DNA from: Alkalihalobacillus sp. TS-13
GTDB taxonomy: Bacteria; Bacillota; Bacilli; Bacillales; Fictibacillaceae
Assembly: GCF_019720915.1 (NCBI RefSeq)
Contig: NZ_JAHKSI010000001.1
Span: 2,232,001 to 2,296,000 of the forward strand
Direction: 5' to 3'
DNA length: 64,000 nt
Shown here: positions 27,649 through 36,689 of the stretch, piece after piece
Layout of the letters: every line of letters starts with the position of its first letter
How positions within the stretch are numbered: the first letter of the stretch is position 1
The notes under the pieces: generated by a model
The model's input: only the letters and a program-made list of their open reading frames with translations
What the model was told of the DNA's origin: nothing
Databases searched by the model: none
Translations under genes and position numbers: made by a program

Positions 27649-28422
27649 TTGGCCTTTTTAACAGTAGATCAACTCACCCATGCTTACTTTTCAACAGACT
27701 CCGTCACAACGGCGTTGCAGGATATCAGCCTTGAGGTCGAGGAAGGCGAATTCGTTTCTTTCCTCGGCCCGAGCGGCTGTGGAAAAACGACCCTGCTTTC
27801 CCTCATTGCAGGTCTGTTCCAACCAGTTCTCGGGACGATCATCATACGGAATGAACCGGTCAAACATGCACATGAACAGATCGGATACATGTTTCAGCAA
27901 GATTACCTGCTTCCATGGAAGACGATCGAACAAAATATCCTCCTTGGATTGAAGATACAGGATAACTTAAATGATATGAGTAAAACACTGACATTTGAGC
28001 TATTAGACCATATGAACCTGGGGCATACGAAGAAGAAATATCCTCATGAACTTTCTGGTGGCATGAGGCAGCGCATAGCACTGGTAAGAACTTTAGCTAC
28101 CAATCCGAAACTGCTATTGCTGGATGAACCATTCTCTGCACTGGATTATCAGACGAAATTGAAGCTTGAAAATCTCGTGTTCACTACTTTAAAAGAGCAT
28201 AAAAAAACAGCCTTGCTTGTCACGCATGATATCGGTGAGGCAATCGCCATGTCTGATCGTGTCATTGTTTTTTCAGCAAACCCTGGCAGGATCAAGTCTG
28301 AATATATCGTACCGGAGCATTTAGCAAAGATGGAGCCTTTTGATGTTCGAAATCATGAGGATTACAAAGACATCTTCCAGATGATCTGGGAGGAGTTGAA
28401 TGAGCTTGAAGTCGAAAATTGA
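27649..28422 (+). CDS. ytlC: ABC transporter ATP-binding protein YtlC
   Basis: This 257-residue ATPase is of the nitrate/sulfonate/taurine transporter class. It has Walker [11 protein letters not shown]-loop [11 protein letters not shown], signature [13 protein letters not shown], Walker [13 protein letters not shown] and the switch histidine in VTHD. The TTG start follows GGGAGGAG. It lies 15 bases after ytlA and overlaps ytlD by 23 bases, indicating one transcription unit. Confidence 0.92.
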   Translation: MAFLTVDQLTHAYFSTDSVTTALQDISLEVEEGEFVSFLGPSGCGKTTLLSLIAGLFQPVLGTIIIRNEPVKHAHEQIGYMFQQDYLLPWKTIEQNILLGLKIQDNLNDMSKTLTFELLDHMNLGHTKKKYPHELSGGMRQRIALVRTLATNPKLLLLDEPFSALDYQTKLKLENLVFTTLKEHKKTALLVTHDIGEAIAMSDRVIVFSANPGRIKSEYIVPEHLAKMEPFDVRNHEDYKDIFQMIWEELNELEVEN

Positions 28423-29209
28423 AGTAGCATATGCACAATATAAACACAGGGAACGCAGAACAAAAAGACATGTGTTCATCACACAAACCCTTGTTTTCAT
28501 TGCATTCCTGGGAATATGGGAAACGGCATCGAAAAACACTTGGATTGATCCTTTGTTGTTCAGTTCCCCTGTTAAAATTTCACATCTTTTTTATACGAAA
28601 ATCATAGATGGAACCTTGATGACACACATCATCGTCACGTTCGGTGAAACGATAGCCAGTTTCATCATCGCAACAGTTCTTGGAACGGCTGTTGCTGCAA
28701 TCCTATGGTGGTTACCTTTTGTATCTAAAGTATCCGATCCATACCTGGTCGTGCTGAATGCAATGCCGAAAGTTGCGCTAGGTCCGATACTAATTGTCGC
28801 ACTCGGGCCTGGCTACCTGTCGATCATCGCTATGGGTGTGCTGATATCCTTCATCATAACAACACTGGTTGTCTACACTGCATTTCATGAAACCGATGAT
28901 AATTATATAAAGGTTGTTCAAACGTTTGGCGGCAATAAGAAGCAAGTGTTCAATGAAGTCATTTTTCCATCTGCCATCCCAACAATCATCTCGACATTGA
29001 AAGTGAATGTTGGCTTGTCATGGGTAGGGGTCATTGTTGGTGAATTCCTTGTTTCAAAACAAGGATTAGGTTACCTGATCATATATGGATTCCAGGTATT
29101 CAATTTTACACTTGTTCTACTCAGCTTGCTCATCATTGCCGTGATGGCGACCATCATGTATACAGGAGTCGGAATGCTTGAAAACCTTCTTCGCAAACGT
29201 CAAAGCTGA
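28400..29209 (+). CDS. ytlD: ABC transporter permease YtlD
   Basis: This 269-residue inner-membrane permease has about six helices and the EAA-type coupling segment [21 protein letters not shown]. It partners YtlC and YtlA in an importer of the SsuABC/ThiXYZ type. GGAGGAG precedes the ATG inside the ytlC end. Its 3' end overlaps the convergent ytkD gene by ten bases. Confidence 0.9.
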   Translation: MSLKSKIEVAYAQYKHRERRTKRHVFITQTLVFIAFLGIWETASKNTWIDPLLFSSPVKISHLFYTKIIDGTLMTHIIVTFGETIASFIIATVLGTAVAAILWWLPFVSKVSDPYLVVLNAMPKVALGPILIVALGPGYLSIIAMGVLISFIITTLVVYTAFHETDDNYIKVVQTFGGNKKQVFNEVIFPSAIPTIISTLKVNVGLSWVGVIVGEFLVSKQGLGYLIIYGFQVFNFTLVLLSLLIIAVMATIMYTGVGMLENLLRKRQS

Positions 29210-29682
29210 AGGATTTTATTTTTGAATATGTATTCCATACTACGTTCAAGCACTTCGTCTTTCATCATGAAACTGTATTTATCGTTGTCTTTTAAGTCAG
29301 GAAGCTGTTTCATCAGGATAGGTCCATTAGTTTCAAAATAATGGGCCTTTAATTTTATTTTATCGATGGTGGCAAAGTAAATATTCTTGATGATCGTTCC
29401 GCCTTTACCTTTGACACGATATTGTCCAAGGTATTTCAATGCATCGACTGTTGCCCCTGTCTCTTCAAACACTTCACGCACCGCTGCCTTTTCAGCAGAT
29501 TCTCCTTTTTCCACTTTACCGCCCGGAAATTCAATTCCTCTCCGGGGGTGTTCCGTTAACAACCATTGGCCTTTGAACCTGCAAATGACCCATACGTGCT
29601 TTGGTGTGAGTGAATAAGGATGGTTTGTGAAGGATAGCTCTACAGTATTTTTATAATAATCTTGAAATGTATAATAACTCAT
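29200..29682 (-). CDS. ytkD: Nucleoside triphosphatase YtkD (Nudix, MutT-like)
   Basis: This 160-residue Nudix enzyme has the box [20 protein letters not shown] followed by ETGA. B. subtilis YtkD hydrolyses 8-oxo-dGTP and related nucleotides and helps in antimutagenesis and RNA 5' processing. I chose the ATG with GGAG eight bases upstream instead of the TTG two codons earlier. It is convergent with ytlD, the same neighbourhood as in B. subtilis. Confidence 0.88.
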   Translation of the reverse strand: MSYYTFQDYYKNTVELSFTNHPYSLTPKHVWVICRFKGQWLLTEHPRRGIEFPGGKVEKGESAEKAAVREVFEETGATVDALKYLGQYRVKGKGGTIIKNIYFATIDKIKLKAHYFETNGPILMKQLPDLKDNDKYSFMMKDEVLERSMEYIFKNKILQL

Positions 29683-29978
29683 ATTCAAAACTCCAATTTA
29701 TCTTAGCCATCTGTTATGTTTAGGCTAGTGTTGGTGATCTGCTCGTATCTGTATACTTATTCCCTCAAGGAAGTCGTATGCTTATTCTACCGTATCTTGA
29801 CCAAAAAAACATCTCATTGTCTTCTACGGTCAAATGCTCTATTACTCTGAAACAATGATTTCCAGGAAATTCGCTCTCCTTTTTGAACTTTCGTAAGTTC
29901 ATGTGTACTGAATCTACTTTTGAGTGCTTGATCTTTGTACGATATGAAGTGACATTAAAATACAATCAAGGACACAAA
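29683..29978. other. Gene-free stretch
   Basis: No convincing gene is seen. A 66-codon minus-strand frame (29765-29965) has no ribosome-binding site and matches no family I know. Confidence 0.4.
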
Positions 29979-30024
29979 TAAAAAACTGATCCGAAGGAGT
30001 ATATGCACCCCCTCCTGGACCAGC
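29979..30024 (-). terminator. Terminator of the 209-aa secreted protein gene
   Basis: CTGGTCCAGGAGGGGGTG and its partner CTCCTTCGGATCAG form an imperfect stem followed by T6 on the minus strand. Confidence 0.6.
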
Positions 30025-30047
30025 CTTTAATGAGTCGGTTATCATTC

Positions 30048-30677
30048 CTACTGGACATCTACAGATTCAATGATCCAGTTGTCTTTCTCTTTTTTGAAAC
30101 TCAGTTCAATCAAATAGTCTCCATATAAATCACTACTGTTTTTCTGCTCCAGACGGAAATGTTCATCATCCACTTTAGTCAGGTTAGTAGGTTCACCCTT
30201 CACGATCCATGGAGGCAGTTCTGTCGGTATGATATAAAGTCCATCCTGTTTCTCTTCATATAGACCATCTACATAATACGTTGCAACATCTTCTGTAACA
30301 TACATGGTTAAGTATTCAATTAATTCTTGTTTTGTCTTAAAGTCTTCAACTTTATAATTTTCATCAGTAGGTTGAACCACTTCTTGCATGAATGCATCTG
30401 CTTTTTTTACGAAGTCCCCTTTGTTCGGTGCTTCGTCATCTGTTTTACTGACAGCACTAGTCGTCTTGACCTTCTCTGTTTTATCTGAAAACTCCATATT
30501 AGTAGCTGTAGCTATTGGTTGTGTTTGGATCTCCACATGGCTTTTCGCAAATGATTTTTTAGGAAGTTCCGAACCGTCTGTTTGGTGATGAGTTGTAGTA
30601 CCTGTCGGTTGACCAGCCCAAAAGAGACCAAAAGCGACAAACATGCCTACAATCATTGGTACTAAACTTTTCTTCAT
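30048..30677 (-). CDS. Secreted or membrane-anchored protein of unknown function
   Basis: This 209-residue protein has an N-terminal signal or anchor helix (KKSLVPMIVGMFVAFGLFWAG), a polar linker of about 60 residues, and a C-terminal domain with KTKQELIEYLTMYVTEDVA, GLYIIPTELPPW and a final LIELSFKKEKDNWIIESVDV. The pattern recalls extracytoplasmic domains of the IseA/DUF3993 kind, but I am not sure. The ribosome-binding site is AAAGGGGAG. It is monocistronic. Confidence 0.65.
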   Translation of the reverse strand: MKKSLVPMIVGMFVAFGLFWAGQPTGTTTHHQTDGSELPKKSFAKSHVEIQTQPIATATNMEFSDKTEKVKTTSAVSKTDDEAPNKGDFVKKADAFMQEVVQPTDENYKVEDFKTKQELIEYLTMYVTEDVATYYVDGLYEEKQDGLYIIPTELPPWIVKGEPTNLTKVDDEHFRLEQKNSSDLYGDYLIELSFKKEKDNWIIESVDVQ

Positions 30678-31004
30678 TTGCTAACTCCCCTTTATATATA
30701 TAGTCAAATGCGCATCTTTATTATTCTGAACTAGTTTCATATTTAGTATACCTTTTCCAGAACATGATCAAACATTTTGGAACCGTCTTATACAATTCCA
30801 TACAGAAAGTCAATTCCCCTCTTTAGTTTTTCTAAATTATGCCAATATGACCAGAAAAAACATTCGCCAATTTTCTTGTTGTAACGGGAGATTTGTTGAA
30901 TGATTTTCATTTTATGGGGATAATGATTGTTTTTGACGAATGAAGTCCTAAAGTGATTATAAATTAAGGATGGCAGACTACCACATCAGAGGTCGATGAC
31001 ACCT
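30678..31004. other. Gene-free stretch
   Basis: This is an AT-rich upstream region in which I see no gene, RNA motif or clear repeat. It presumably carries the promoter of the 209-aa protein gene. Confidence 0.4.
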
Positions 31005-31070
31005 TGCTCATTCATGACTACGCTCGTGGTGGTTTTGTAGATAAAATTGAATTTTTGTAGATAATTTAAA
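31005..31070. repeat. 20-bp period TTTTGTAG array, locus 2 (2 units)
   Basis: The cores begin at 31033 and 31053. The preceding flank CATGACTACGCTCGTGGTGG matches locus 1 at 18 of 20 positions. Confidence 0.8.
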
Positions 31071-31077
31071 ATTAATG

Positions 31078-31190
31078 AACGGGCTGTCCAAAAAAGTGTC
31101 TGAGTCTCTCCGAATTCAACAAAAATTTTGAGGAAAATCTGTTTTTTGAAATATTGGATGTGTCTGAAACTTTCTTTTAGGAGTCCAGAT
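31078..31190. repeat. Hairpin element (GTGTCTGA family), diverged copy
   Basis: GGGCTGTCCAAAAAAGTGTC, TGAGTCTCTCCGAATTCAAC and TTGGATGTGTCTGAAACTTT align with the copy at 17.6 kb. Confidence 0.6.
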
Positions 31191-31237
31191 TCGTAAACAA
31201 GTCTGTTACGATTGAAAATATACGCTTTTTCGCGCCA

Positions 31238-31285
31238 TTACAATGGAATTATGAAAAACAACAATCTGCATATAAGAGCCTATAT
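31238..31285. repeat. Isolated end of the mosaic element
   Basis: AAAAACAACAATCTGCATAT followed by AAGAGCC matches the terminal inverted repeat of the 1.7, 38.2 and 59 kb copies. Confidence 0.5.
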
Positions 31286-31289
31286 GTAA

Positions 31290-31323
31290 GAAAATCATTA
31301 CCTCCTGAAAACAGGTAATGATT
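31290..31323 (-). terminator. Terminator
   Basis: AATCATTACCTG and the GGTAATGATT arm pair at the end of the 161-aa membrane protein gene, with a T-rich tail on the minus strand. Confidence 0.7.
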
Positions 31324-31326
31324 CCC

Positions 31327-31812
31327 TTAAGTCTTGAGTTCGTTGATGATTGTTTCATATTTTTCAGTAAAATTATAAAAGCCAAGGCGATCTACTCTAA
31401 AGATCGGTGATTCCAGCTGAGCGTGGGCATCAAGGATTTCAATCTGCTGATAAACTTTAAATAATTCATCTGCTAATACAGGATCCAGCTTTGCAATTTC
31501 ATATTTCACTTTATCCCATTCATCTAATTTGAAGAGATAAATGTCTTGCCATATCTTTTCATTACCCTGGATTTCCACATTCCCATGTTCTAAAAAGTCC
31601 TGAAGACTAGCGCCATTCCGAGTCTCTTTCCGCAAATACAATTTCAGATTATCTTGTAATTCTTGCAAGAGGATTGTTTTTGCGAGTTCTCTCGCAGTTT
31701 GTTGGTTTTGCTCCTTTTCAAGCTTAACCTTGATTTTTTGTCTCAAATATACGGCAGCTAATGTCGTCAAGACACTGACCACCATGGACACGATAAAATA
31801 TGTCCATTCCAT
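31327..31812 (-). CDS. Hypothetical membrane-anchored protein
   Basis: A single N-terminal transmembrane helix (WTYFIVSMVVSVLTTLAAVYL) is followed by about 135 charged, helical cytoplasmic residues beginning RQKIKVKLEKEQNQQTARELAK. No catalytic motif is seen. The ribosome-binding site is TGGAGG. It lies 99 bases downstream of the holin-like gene on the same strand and may be co-transcribed. I do not recognise the family. Confidence 0.65.
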   Translation of the reverse strand: MEWTYFIVSMVVSVLTTLAAVYLRQKIKVKLEKEQNQQTARELAKTILLQELQDNLKLYLRKETRNGASLQDFLEHGNVEIQGNEKIWQDIYLFKLDEWDKVKYEIAKLDPVLADELFKVYQQIEILDAHAQLESPIFRVDRLGFYNFTEKYETIINELKT

Positions 31813-31911
31813 CTCAAATACCTCCAGCTTGTACTCCCCCTAGGATATTATATGAAGCAGAAGCTCGAGGAACTCAACTATTCGATAAATAGGGTGCCCA
31901 TTTTAATGAGC

Positions 31912-32175
31912 TTATCTTCGACGGTGCCTGACACGATATTTCCCTACTTCATACAATCCAGTAGCAGCAAGACCGGCCATACCTCCAGCCCACACTCTTA
32001 ATGTCCAATCCAGATCGGTAAGGGGAAAAGCAGCTAATCCGATGAGAAGACCAATGATCAAGCTGACGAGTGAAATGAATCGCTTCGAAATCTTGAAAGA
32101 ATGCTTTGCAACTTCAGTCAGACCGGTGACAATCGGAGCTAAGACAGATGCAAATATCAACACTTGTTCCATCAT
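31912..32175 (-). CDS. A118-type holin-like membrane protein
   Basis: This 87-residue protein has two to three hydrophobic segments and a strongly basic tail (KYRVRHRRR). The segment LTDLDWTLRVWAGGMAGLAATGLYE is characteristic of the phage A118/Hol118 holin family. Holins make membrane lesions during phage lysis. No endolysin, portal or tail gene is nearby, so it is a stand-alone chromosomal copy. GGAGGA lies eight bases before the ATG. Confidence 0.75.
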   Translation of the reverse strand: MMEQVLIFASVLAPIVTGLTEVAKHSFKISKRFISLVSLIIGLLIGLAAFPLTDLDWTLRVWAGGMAGLAATGLYEVGKYRVRHRRR

Positions 32176-32282
32176 GGTCACACTCCTCCAATCCTTATTT
32201 AACTATAGTAATAAATTCCATAAACTCACTGAAAACGCCTTTTTTCTCATAATAAATAGGCTTATAGGAGCAGAAAATGAAC

Positions 32283-32580
32283 CGTAGTTTTCTAAAAGTT
32301 TGTTGCTGTAAACGGTGGAAATGTACGAGACTCCTGCGGGAAAGGTGAGCCAGGGGAGACCCCGCAGCGTATTAAGGATCTTTGGCTAATAACCTGTGGT
32401 GAACGTCAAAGCCAGCACCTTTCTCCGGGGGATCCGCGAGAGTTCTTGCTCACTTGCACAGGATCTCAACACAAAAATAATATCATTTTCGTGGCGATGA
32501 GAATTCCTAAAAGCTTTCCTCGAGTATACTTCCACTTGATTACGATTGAATTGTGAAGAAGCAAAAAAGAGCCTAATGAA
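32283..32580 (-). repeat. Mosaic intergenic element, internally rearranged copy
   Basis: It begins GTTTTCTAAAAGTTTGTTGCT and contains TACGAGACTCCTGCGGGAAA, CTTGCACAGGATCTCAACAC and ATCATTTTCGTGGCGATGAG. The CCGGGTCGC block is missing. No gene. Confidence 0.6.
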
Positions 32581-32723
32581 AACATCCATTTTGTACACTT
32601 TATGAGTTTCACACCATATAGATGTATTTTGAGCTCATTGTATTTTTCAATTTTATGAATATGAATGGATCAAAAAAGACAGAATGAATTTAAAAGATGA
32701 ATTTATAGGAGTGTAAGACAAAC

Positions 32724-32936
32724 ATGAAAAGAGAATACGATCACTACTTAATCCTCTTAGAGAACCAAGAAATGAATTGGTGGGGTTATGCGCGCAGAGT
32801 TCCTACTGAATTCCGACCTCCTAACTACACAAATTATTGGTCGTATTTACGTACTCGCAATACTGCTTCGAAACGGTATATTAAAGAAGCAGAATGGCGT
32901 ATGGAAGCAAGACGTAAAGGATTACTGGACAATTAG
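32724..32936 (+). CDS. Hypothetical small protein, 70 aa
   Basis: This small basic protein is rich in aromatic residues (MNWWGYARRVPTEFRPPNY, TNYWSYLRTRN). GGAGTG precedes the ATG and a palindromic terminator-like hairpin follows. There is no membrane helix. The family is not recognised. The good ribosome-binding site and coherent composition support a real gene. Confidence 0.6.
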   Translation: MKREYDHYLILLENQEMNWWGYARRVPTEFRPPNYTNYWSYLRTRNTASKRYIKEAEWRMEARRKGLLDN

Positions 32937-32959
32937 TTGAAAACAAAACCACTAGAAGA

Positions 32960-33008
32960 AAAGGGACTGTCCGAAAAGTGTCAGACACTTTTCGGACAGT
33001 CCCTTTTT
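32960..33008. terminator. Palindromic hairpin, miniature of the GTGTCTGA element
   Basis: AAAGGGACTGTCCGAAAAGT and its exact complement meet around GTCAGAC. The sequence consists only of the outer arms of the 17.6 kb element. It can terminate transcription in both directions between convergent small genes. Confidence 0.75.
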
Positions 33009-33017
33009 ATCACTCAA

Positions 33018-33215
33018 CTAAACACCAGCTTTATGTAATCTCACTAGTAAGTTGTTCAACCGTTTGACTCGAGCGTCTTCACATTGCTTTTGCCCTGTTT
33101 CTATATCTGTAATCTCACAGCTGATCAATTCCGATGCATACCGCTGCTCCATCATTACATCCAATAACAAAGCTTTCTCCTCTTCTGATAACCTTAACAT
33201 GGTTAATGTCGCCAT
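33018..33215 (-). CDS. Hypothetical small protein, 65 aa
   Basis: This is a 65-residue soluble, helical protein (TLTMLRLSEEEKALLLDVMM, RLNNLLVRLHKAGV). AGGGGGA lies upstream of the ATG. No family is recognised. It converges on the 70-aa gene with the palindromic hairpin between. Confidence 0.6.
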   Translation of the reverse strand: MATLTMLRLSEEEKALLLDVMMEQRYASELISCEITDIETGQKQCEDARVKRLNNLLVRLHKAGV

Positions 33216-33480
33216 ATAACCATCCCCCTTTTAAAGTTGTTACTAATATTATAAACATATAAAAAACACGCGGAAAGGGGTTTAGGGAAATTCGTATAGG
33301 ATCTAAATTCTGGAAACCGGTGTACTTATTGATATAACAGGGTTCACCACTATTTAAAGCGGTAATAAATTTGTAAAAAAAATTTAATGCTGTCAATCCC
33401 CATAAGATAAATGTTATTTCAAAAAAACAAAGATTCGACAATATTCACCAAAAACTAATAAACTTGTTCTGGATTTACAG

Positions 33481-33666
33481 TTAAAAAATGTTATGACGGC
33501 TGATGAGATAAACCCAGAGGATTGCACCGAAAATAATGCCCATGTTGAATAAGACATTCATCCAACGATCGGGTACTCCTTTGATAAGAGAAGTGATGAT
33601 GAATAAGAGGAATGTATAAATGAGAATGAATGATGACATAGGCAGTAAGATTTGATAAAAGGCCAT
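33481..33666 (-). CDS. Hypothetical small membrane protein
   Basis: A 61-residue version starting MAFYQILLPMSS has two membrane helices (SFILIYTFLLFIITSLI and VLFNMGIIFGAILWVYLI). AAGGTG lies nine bases upstream of this ATG. A longer frame to 33729 starts at TTG without a site. The function is unknown. Confidence 0.5.
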   Translation of the reverse strand: MAFYQILLPMSSFILIYTFLLFIITSLIKGVPDRWMNVLFNMGIIFGAILWVYLISRHNIF

Positions 33667-33876
33667 ACCCTTCAACACCTTGATTGAACCTATCTCATAA
33701 ATCGGTGATAAATGATATCGTTCTGGCAACTGGCTGACATATTGTTCTTACAAATTAGTCCCTATAGTTTTGCGTCCCCACTTTTCAATGAGTTTGCCTT
33801 TATCTAACGATTTATAAGACGAGGATTATTTTTCAGAATCTTACGTCTATTATACAATAAGAATCGAAAAATGTCA

Positions 33877-34725
33877 TTATTTAGTGGATTTATTCGCTCT
33901 TTTTTTGGAAAAAGCGTGAAAAATAGCATGATCTGTCGAATTTTCAGAGGAAGGAAGAATCATTTCATGTTCAGGTGCCTTCCAACGGCCAATCTTTTCT
34001 CCATTGACTGAAAAAATCGAACCTGTTTCCGGGTGTTCTTCCAGAATAGTTGAAACGAGTATAGCGACATCATCCGGTGAGCCCATGCTCCATTCATCTG
34101 GTAACGCTTTACCTTGTTTATCGGCTTCTTTTTTCAGCATTTCAATGACTGGGAGGGTCATGTCTGTTTCTGCAACTGGTGCAATCGCATAAACGGTGAT
34201 CCCGAAACGATCAAGCTCTTTGGCAAGCGTTCTTGTCATCCCATTTACCCCGGCTTTTGCAGCACTGTAATTCAATTGGCCAGCTAAACCTTCCATTCCT
34301 GATTTAGAGGTTACATTTATGATCGTCCCTTTTACCCCGGACTCACGCATAGCCAGTACCGCGTGTTTCGTGCATGCGAATGTTCCTTTCAAATGTGTCT
34401 CAATAACATCATCCCACTCTTGCATCGTCATTTTATAGGAAATGCGGTCGCGTGTAATCCCAGCATTATTGATGAGGACATCCACTCGTCCAAAGGAAGC
34501 AATTGTTTCACCGATGATGCGTTTACAAGCCTTCTCCGATGAAACAGAAGCTGTGACGCCGATAATCCGATTATGTATCTCCTTCAATTCCTCTACTGTT
34601 TGTTCCACCTTAACTTTGTCTCTTCCATTGATGACGATAGCTGCGCCTTCAGTAGCGAGCCTCTGTGCAATACTTTTACCTATCCCCTTTGTCGATCCCG
34701 TTATGATGACCACTTTACCATTCAT
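33877..34725 (-). CDS. SDR-family 3-oxoacyl reductase (FabG-like)
   Basis: This 282-residue short-chain dehydrogenase has the nucleotide site TGSTKGIGKS, NNAGIT, a serine in INVTSKSG and the catalytic YSAAK. It resembles 3-oxoacyl-ACP/CoA reductases that make 3-hydroxyacyl thioesters. A C-terminal tail of about 35 basic residues exceeds the usual FabG length. It is the last gene of a five-gene operon and overlaps the MaoC gene by 11 bases, so it probably reduces the thiolase product. Confidence 0.85.
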   Translation of the reverse strand: MNGKVVIITGSTKGIGKSIAQRLATEGAAIVINGRDKVKVEQTVEELKEIHNRIIGVTASVSSEKACKRIIGETIASFGRVDVLINNAGITRDRISYKMTMQEWDDVIETHLKGTFACTKHAVLAMRESGVKGTIINVTSKSGMEGLAGQLNYSAAKAGVNGMTRTLAKELDRFGITVYAIAPVAETDMTLPVIEMLKKEADKQGKALPDEWSMGSPDDVAILVSTILEEHPETGSIFSVNGEKIGRWKAPEHEMILPSSENSTDHAIFHAFSKKRANKSTK

Positions 34726-35104
34726 GATGATCCTCCATTCGTGATGTATTTATTTTTGTTTTTCCTTTTATAACTGAGCTACCTGCTTTGGAATAAAGGT
34801 GAAAAGATAATTCATGTCCCTCCATTTCGAGTTCAAGTTCATAAGGGCTTTCCACATAAACAGGTGCCTGGAAGCGTATATCATAATCTTTTATGAACGC
34901 CTCTATTCCCAATTGTGCCCGGCATACAGCTCCAATACGGCCCATGACAAGCATACCGTGTACGAGACACGCTTTAAAGCCCATACGCTTAGCATCCTTC
35001 TCAGATAAATGGATTGGGTTGAAATCTCCGCTAACTTCAGCGTAATCACGAATATCCTGTTTTGAAAAAATCAGTCGATGGGAAATCATCGATGTTGGAC
35101 TCAA
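34715..35104 (-). CDS. MaoC-like (R)-hydratase/dehydratase, catalytic subunit
   Basis: This single-hotdog protein of 129 residues has the hydratase 2 motif YAEVSGDFNPIHLSE, including the catalytic Asp and His. It interconverts 3-hydroxyacyl and 2-enoyl thioesters. The TTG start has GGAGGGAG upstream, inside the end of the preceding gene (four-base overlap). The neighbouring gene encodes a second hotdog without these residues, which suggests a HadAB-like heterodimer. Confidence 0.85.
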   Translation of the reverse strand: MSPTSMISHRLIFSKQDIRDYAEVSGDFNPIHLSEKDAKRMGFKACLVHGMLVMGRIGAVCRAQLGIEAFIKDYDIRFQAPVYVESPYELELEMEGHELSFHLYSKAGSSVIKGKTKINTSRMEDHHEW

Positions 35105-35523
35105 GATTCTCCCTCCTGTTCTGGTCTAAACATCGCAGTGGTGATCCCCGTAAATACCGGCTGTTTCTTAAGTGCATCTTGATAGCCATACATCTCATGT
35201 ACCAGCCAGACAATTTTTCCGGACGTTCCTGTTTTCTCTCTTATTTCGACCAGTTTGATCTTAGCATAATACGAATGATCCGTCAGAAGGGGTACCTTAT
35301 AGTGAAAGGATTGTTCTCCGTGAACAAGAGGACCAATATCTTTTAACCAGGGGAGTTCAACCTTCTGCCAGTAAACAATCGGATATGTGGCTGGCACAAT
35401 GAACTGGCCATCTTTCTTTGCTAACGGTATATCATGGATGGCCACTGCAAATTTCATCGCTTCTGATTCTGTGACTTTCATTTTGAAGAGTTCCGTCTGC
35501 TGCCCGACTTTCAACTTTCCCAC
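35101..35523 (-). CDS. FAS1-type dehydratase-like hotdog protein, probable partner subunit
   Basis: This 140-residue protein resembles the N-terminal MaoC-like (FAS1_DH) domain: VTESEAMKFAVAIHDIPLAK, then FIVPATYPIVYW. The catalytic SGDxNPIH motif is absent. In mycobacterial HadAB and related complexes such a subunit shapes the acyl pocket while its partner supplies the catalytic residues. It overlaps the thiolase gene by 13 bases and the MaoC gene by four. The partner role is inferred. Confidence 0.75.
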   Translation of the reverse strand: MGKLKVGQQTELFKMKVTESEAMKFAVAIHDIPLAKKDGQFIVPATYPIVYWQKVELPWLKDIGPLVHGEQSFHYKVPLLTDHSYYAKIKLVEIREKTGTSGKIVWLVHEMYGYQDALKKQPVFTGITTAMFRPEQEGES

Positions 35524-36689
35524 CCCGCATCTGTTTTCTCAATCAGTGTCGCAAGACCAAGTCCGCCACCGATCCCGAGTGTCAGTAAACCTTTGCTTGA
35601 ACGTTCTTTAGATTGCATTTCATGAAACATCCTTGTCATCAAAACCGCTCCTGATCCACCATACGGATGGCCAAGTGCAATCGCACCCCCGCCAATGTTG
35701 ACGATTTCTTCCGGAATATTCAACGCCCTTAAGGAGGCTAATACTTGAGAAGCAAACGCTTCATTGAATTCAACTAAATCCAGCTCATCCACAGTCAAGC
35801 TTTGTCGCTGCAATAATTTCCTGACCGCAGGAATCGGACCAATACCGAGCAGATTAGGATCTACTCCTGCTACACAAGCATCTACAAAGCGGATGGAGGG
35901 CTTTAATCCAAGTTGTGGGCATTTTCTTTCTGAGACCAGCACAACAATCGAGGCACCGTCATTGATTGGACAGGCATTGCCTGCAGTTACGGTTCCATGC
36001 TTCCTGAAAACAGGTGATAATCGCTTCAATTTTTCCAACGACGTATTTTCTCTCGGACATTCATCCGTTCGTATCTCACCGTTTTTCATGGGAACGATTT
36101 CTTTGTCAAAACGTCCTTCCTTTTGAGAAGCAACAGCTTTCTGATGACTTTTCAAAGCAAAAAGGTCCTGATCTTCTCGTGAAATTCCATACTTGTCCGC
36201 TACGTTCTCTGCCGCCTCACCCATTTCCGGATCACCAATCTCTTCTGGCGAGAATCTGGCACGATTATAAAAAGCTGGACCAGAAGGTGAATAAAGGCTG
36301 GAAGGTTTTTCGATTTTCCACGGCGCACGGCTTGTACTTTCTACTCCTCCTGCAAGGACAAGCTCTGCACCACCTGACTGGATCAATCTTGCAGCTTGAT
36401 TGATCGCCTCTAATCCAGAACCGCATTGACGATCCACCGTTACCCCAGGTATTTGAACTGGTAAACCTGCATTCAACGCTGCTAACCTTGCTATATTTCC
36501 GCCTGGTCCTACCACATTACCTAAAATAATATCGTCGATTTCGTGCGGATCGATATCTAGTTCTTTTATTAATCCTTGAATGAGTTCAGCAGCCAGTTGT
36601 TCAGGTGAAATGTCTTTCAACTGACCGCCAAGCTTACCGATCGGGGTTCGTTTCGCTTCTAAAACAAAAACATTATTCACGATTTCCAC
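35511..36689 (-). CDS. Thiolase-family acyltransferase with altered C-terminal active site (YhfS-like)
   Basis: This 392-residue thiolase has the nucleophilic cysteine in DRQCGSGLEAI, NEAFASQ, and the histidine in ALGHPYGGSGA. The usual second cysteine near the C-terminus (CIGGG) is replaced by glycine: the sequence reads TLGIGGGLG, confirmed in the DNA (CTC GGG ATC). That cysteine is the proton-shuttling base in biosynthetic thiolases, so the chemistry may differ. It overlaps both neighbours by 13 bases. B. subtilis yhfS beside bioY is the likely counterpart. Confidence 0.85.
   Translation of the reverse strand: MEIVNNVFVLEAKRTPIGKLGGQLKDISPEQLAAELIQGLIKELDIDPHEIDDIILGNVVGPGGNIARLAALNAGLPVQIPGVTVDRQCGSGLEAINQAARLIQSGGAELVLAGGVESTSRAPWKIEKPSSLYSPSGPAFYNRARFSPEEIGDPEMGEAAENVADKYGISREDQDLFALKSHQKAVASQKEGRFDKEIVPMKNGEIRTDECPRENTSLEKLKRLSPVFRKHGTVTAGNACPINDGASIVVLVSERKCPQLGLKPSIRFVDACVAGVDPNLLGIGPIPAVRKLLQRQSLTVDELDLVEFNEAFASQVLASLRALNIPEEIVNIGGGAIALGHPYGGSGAVLMTRMFHEMQSKERSSKGLLTLGIGGGLGLATLIEKTDAGWES

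Noticed and set aside
29765-29965. 66-codon minus-strand ORF
   Set aside because: No ribosome-binding site, no recognised family, and it sits in an AT-rich gap. It could be a gene remnant, but I cannot support it.
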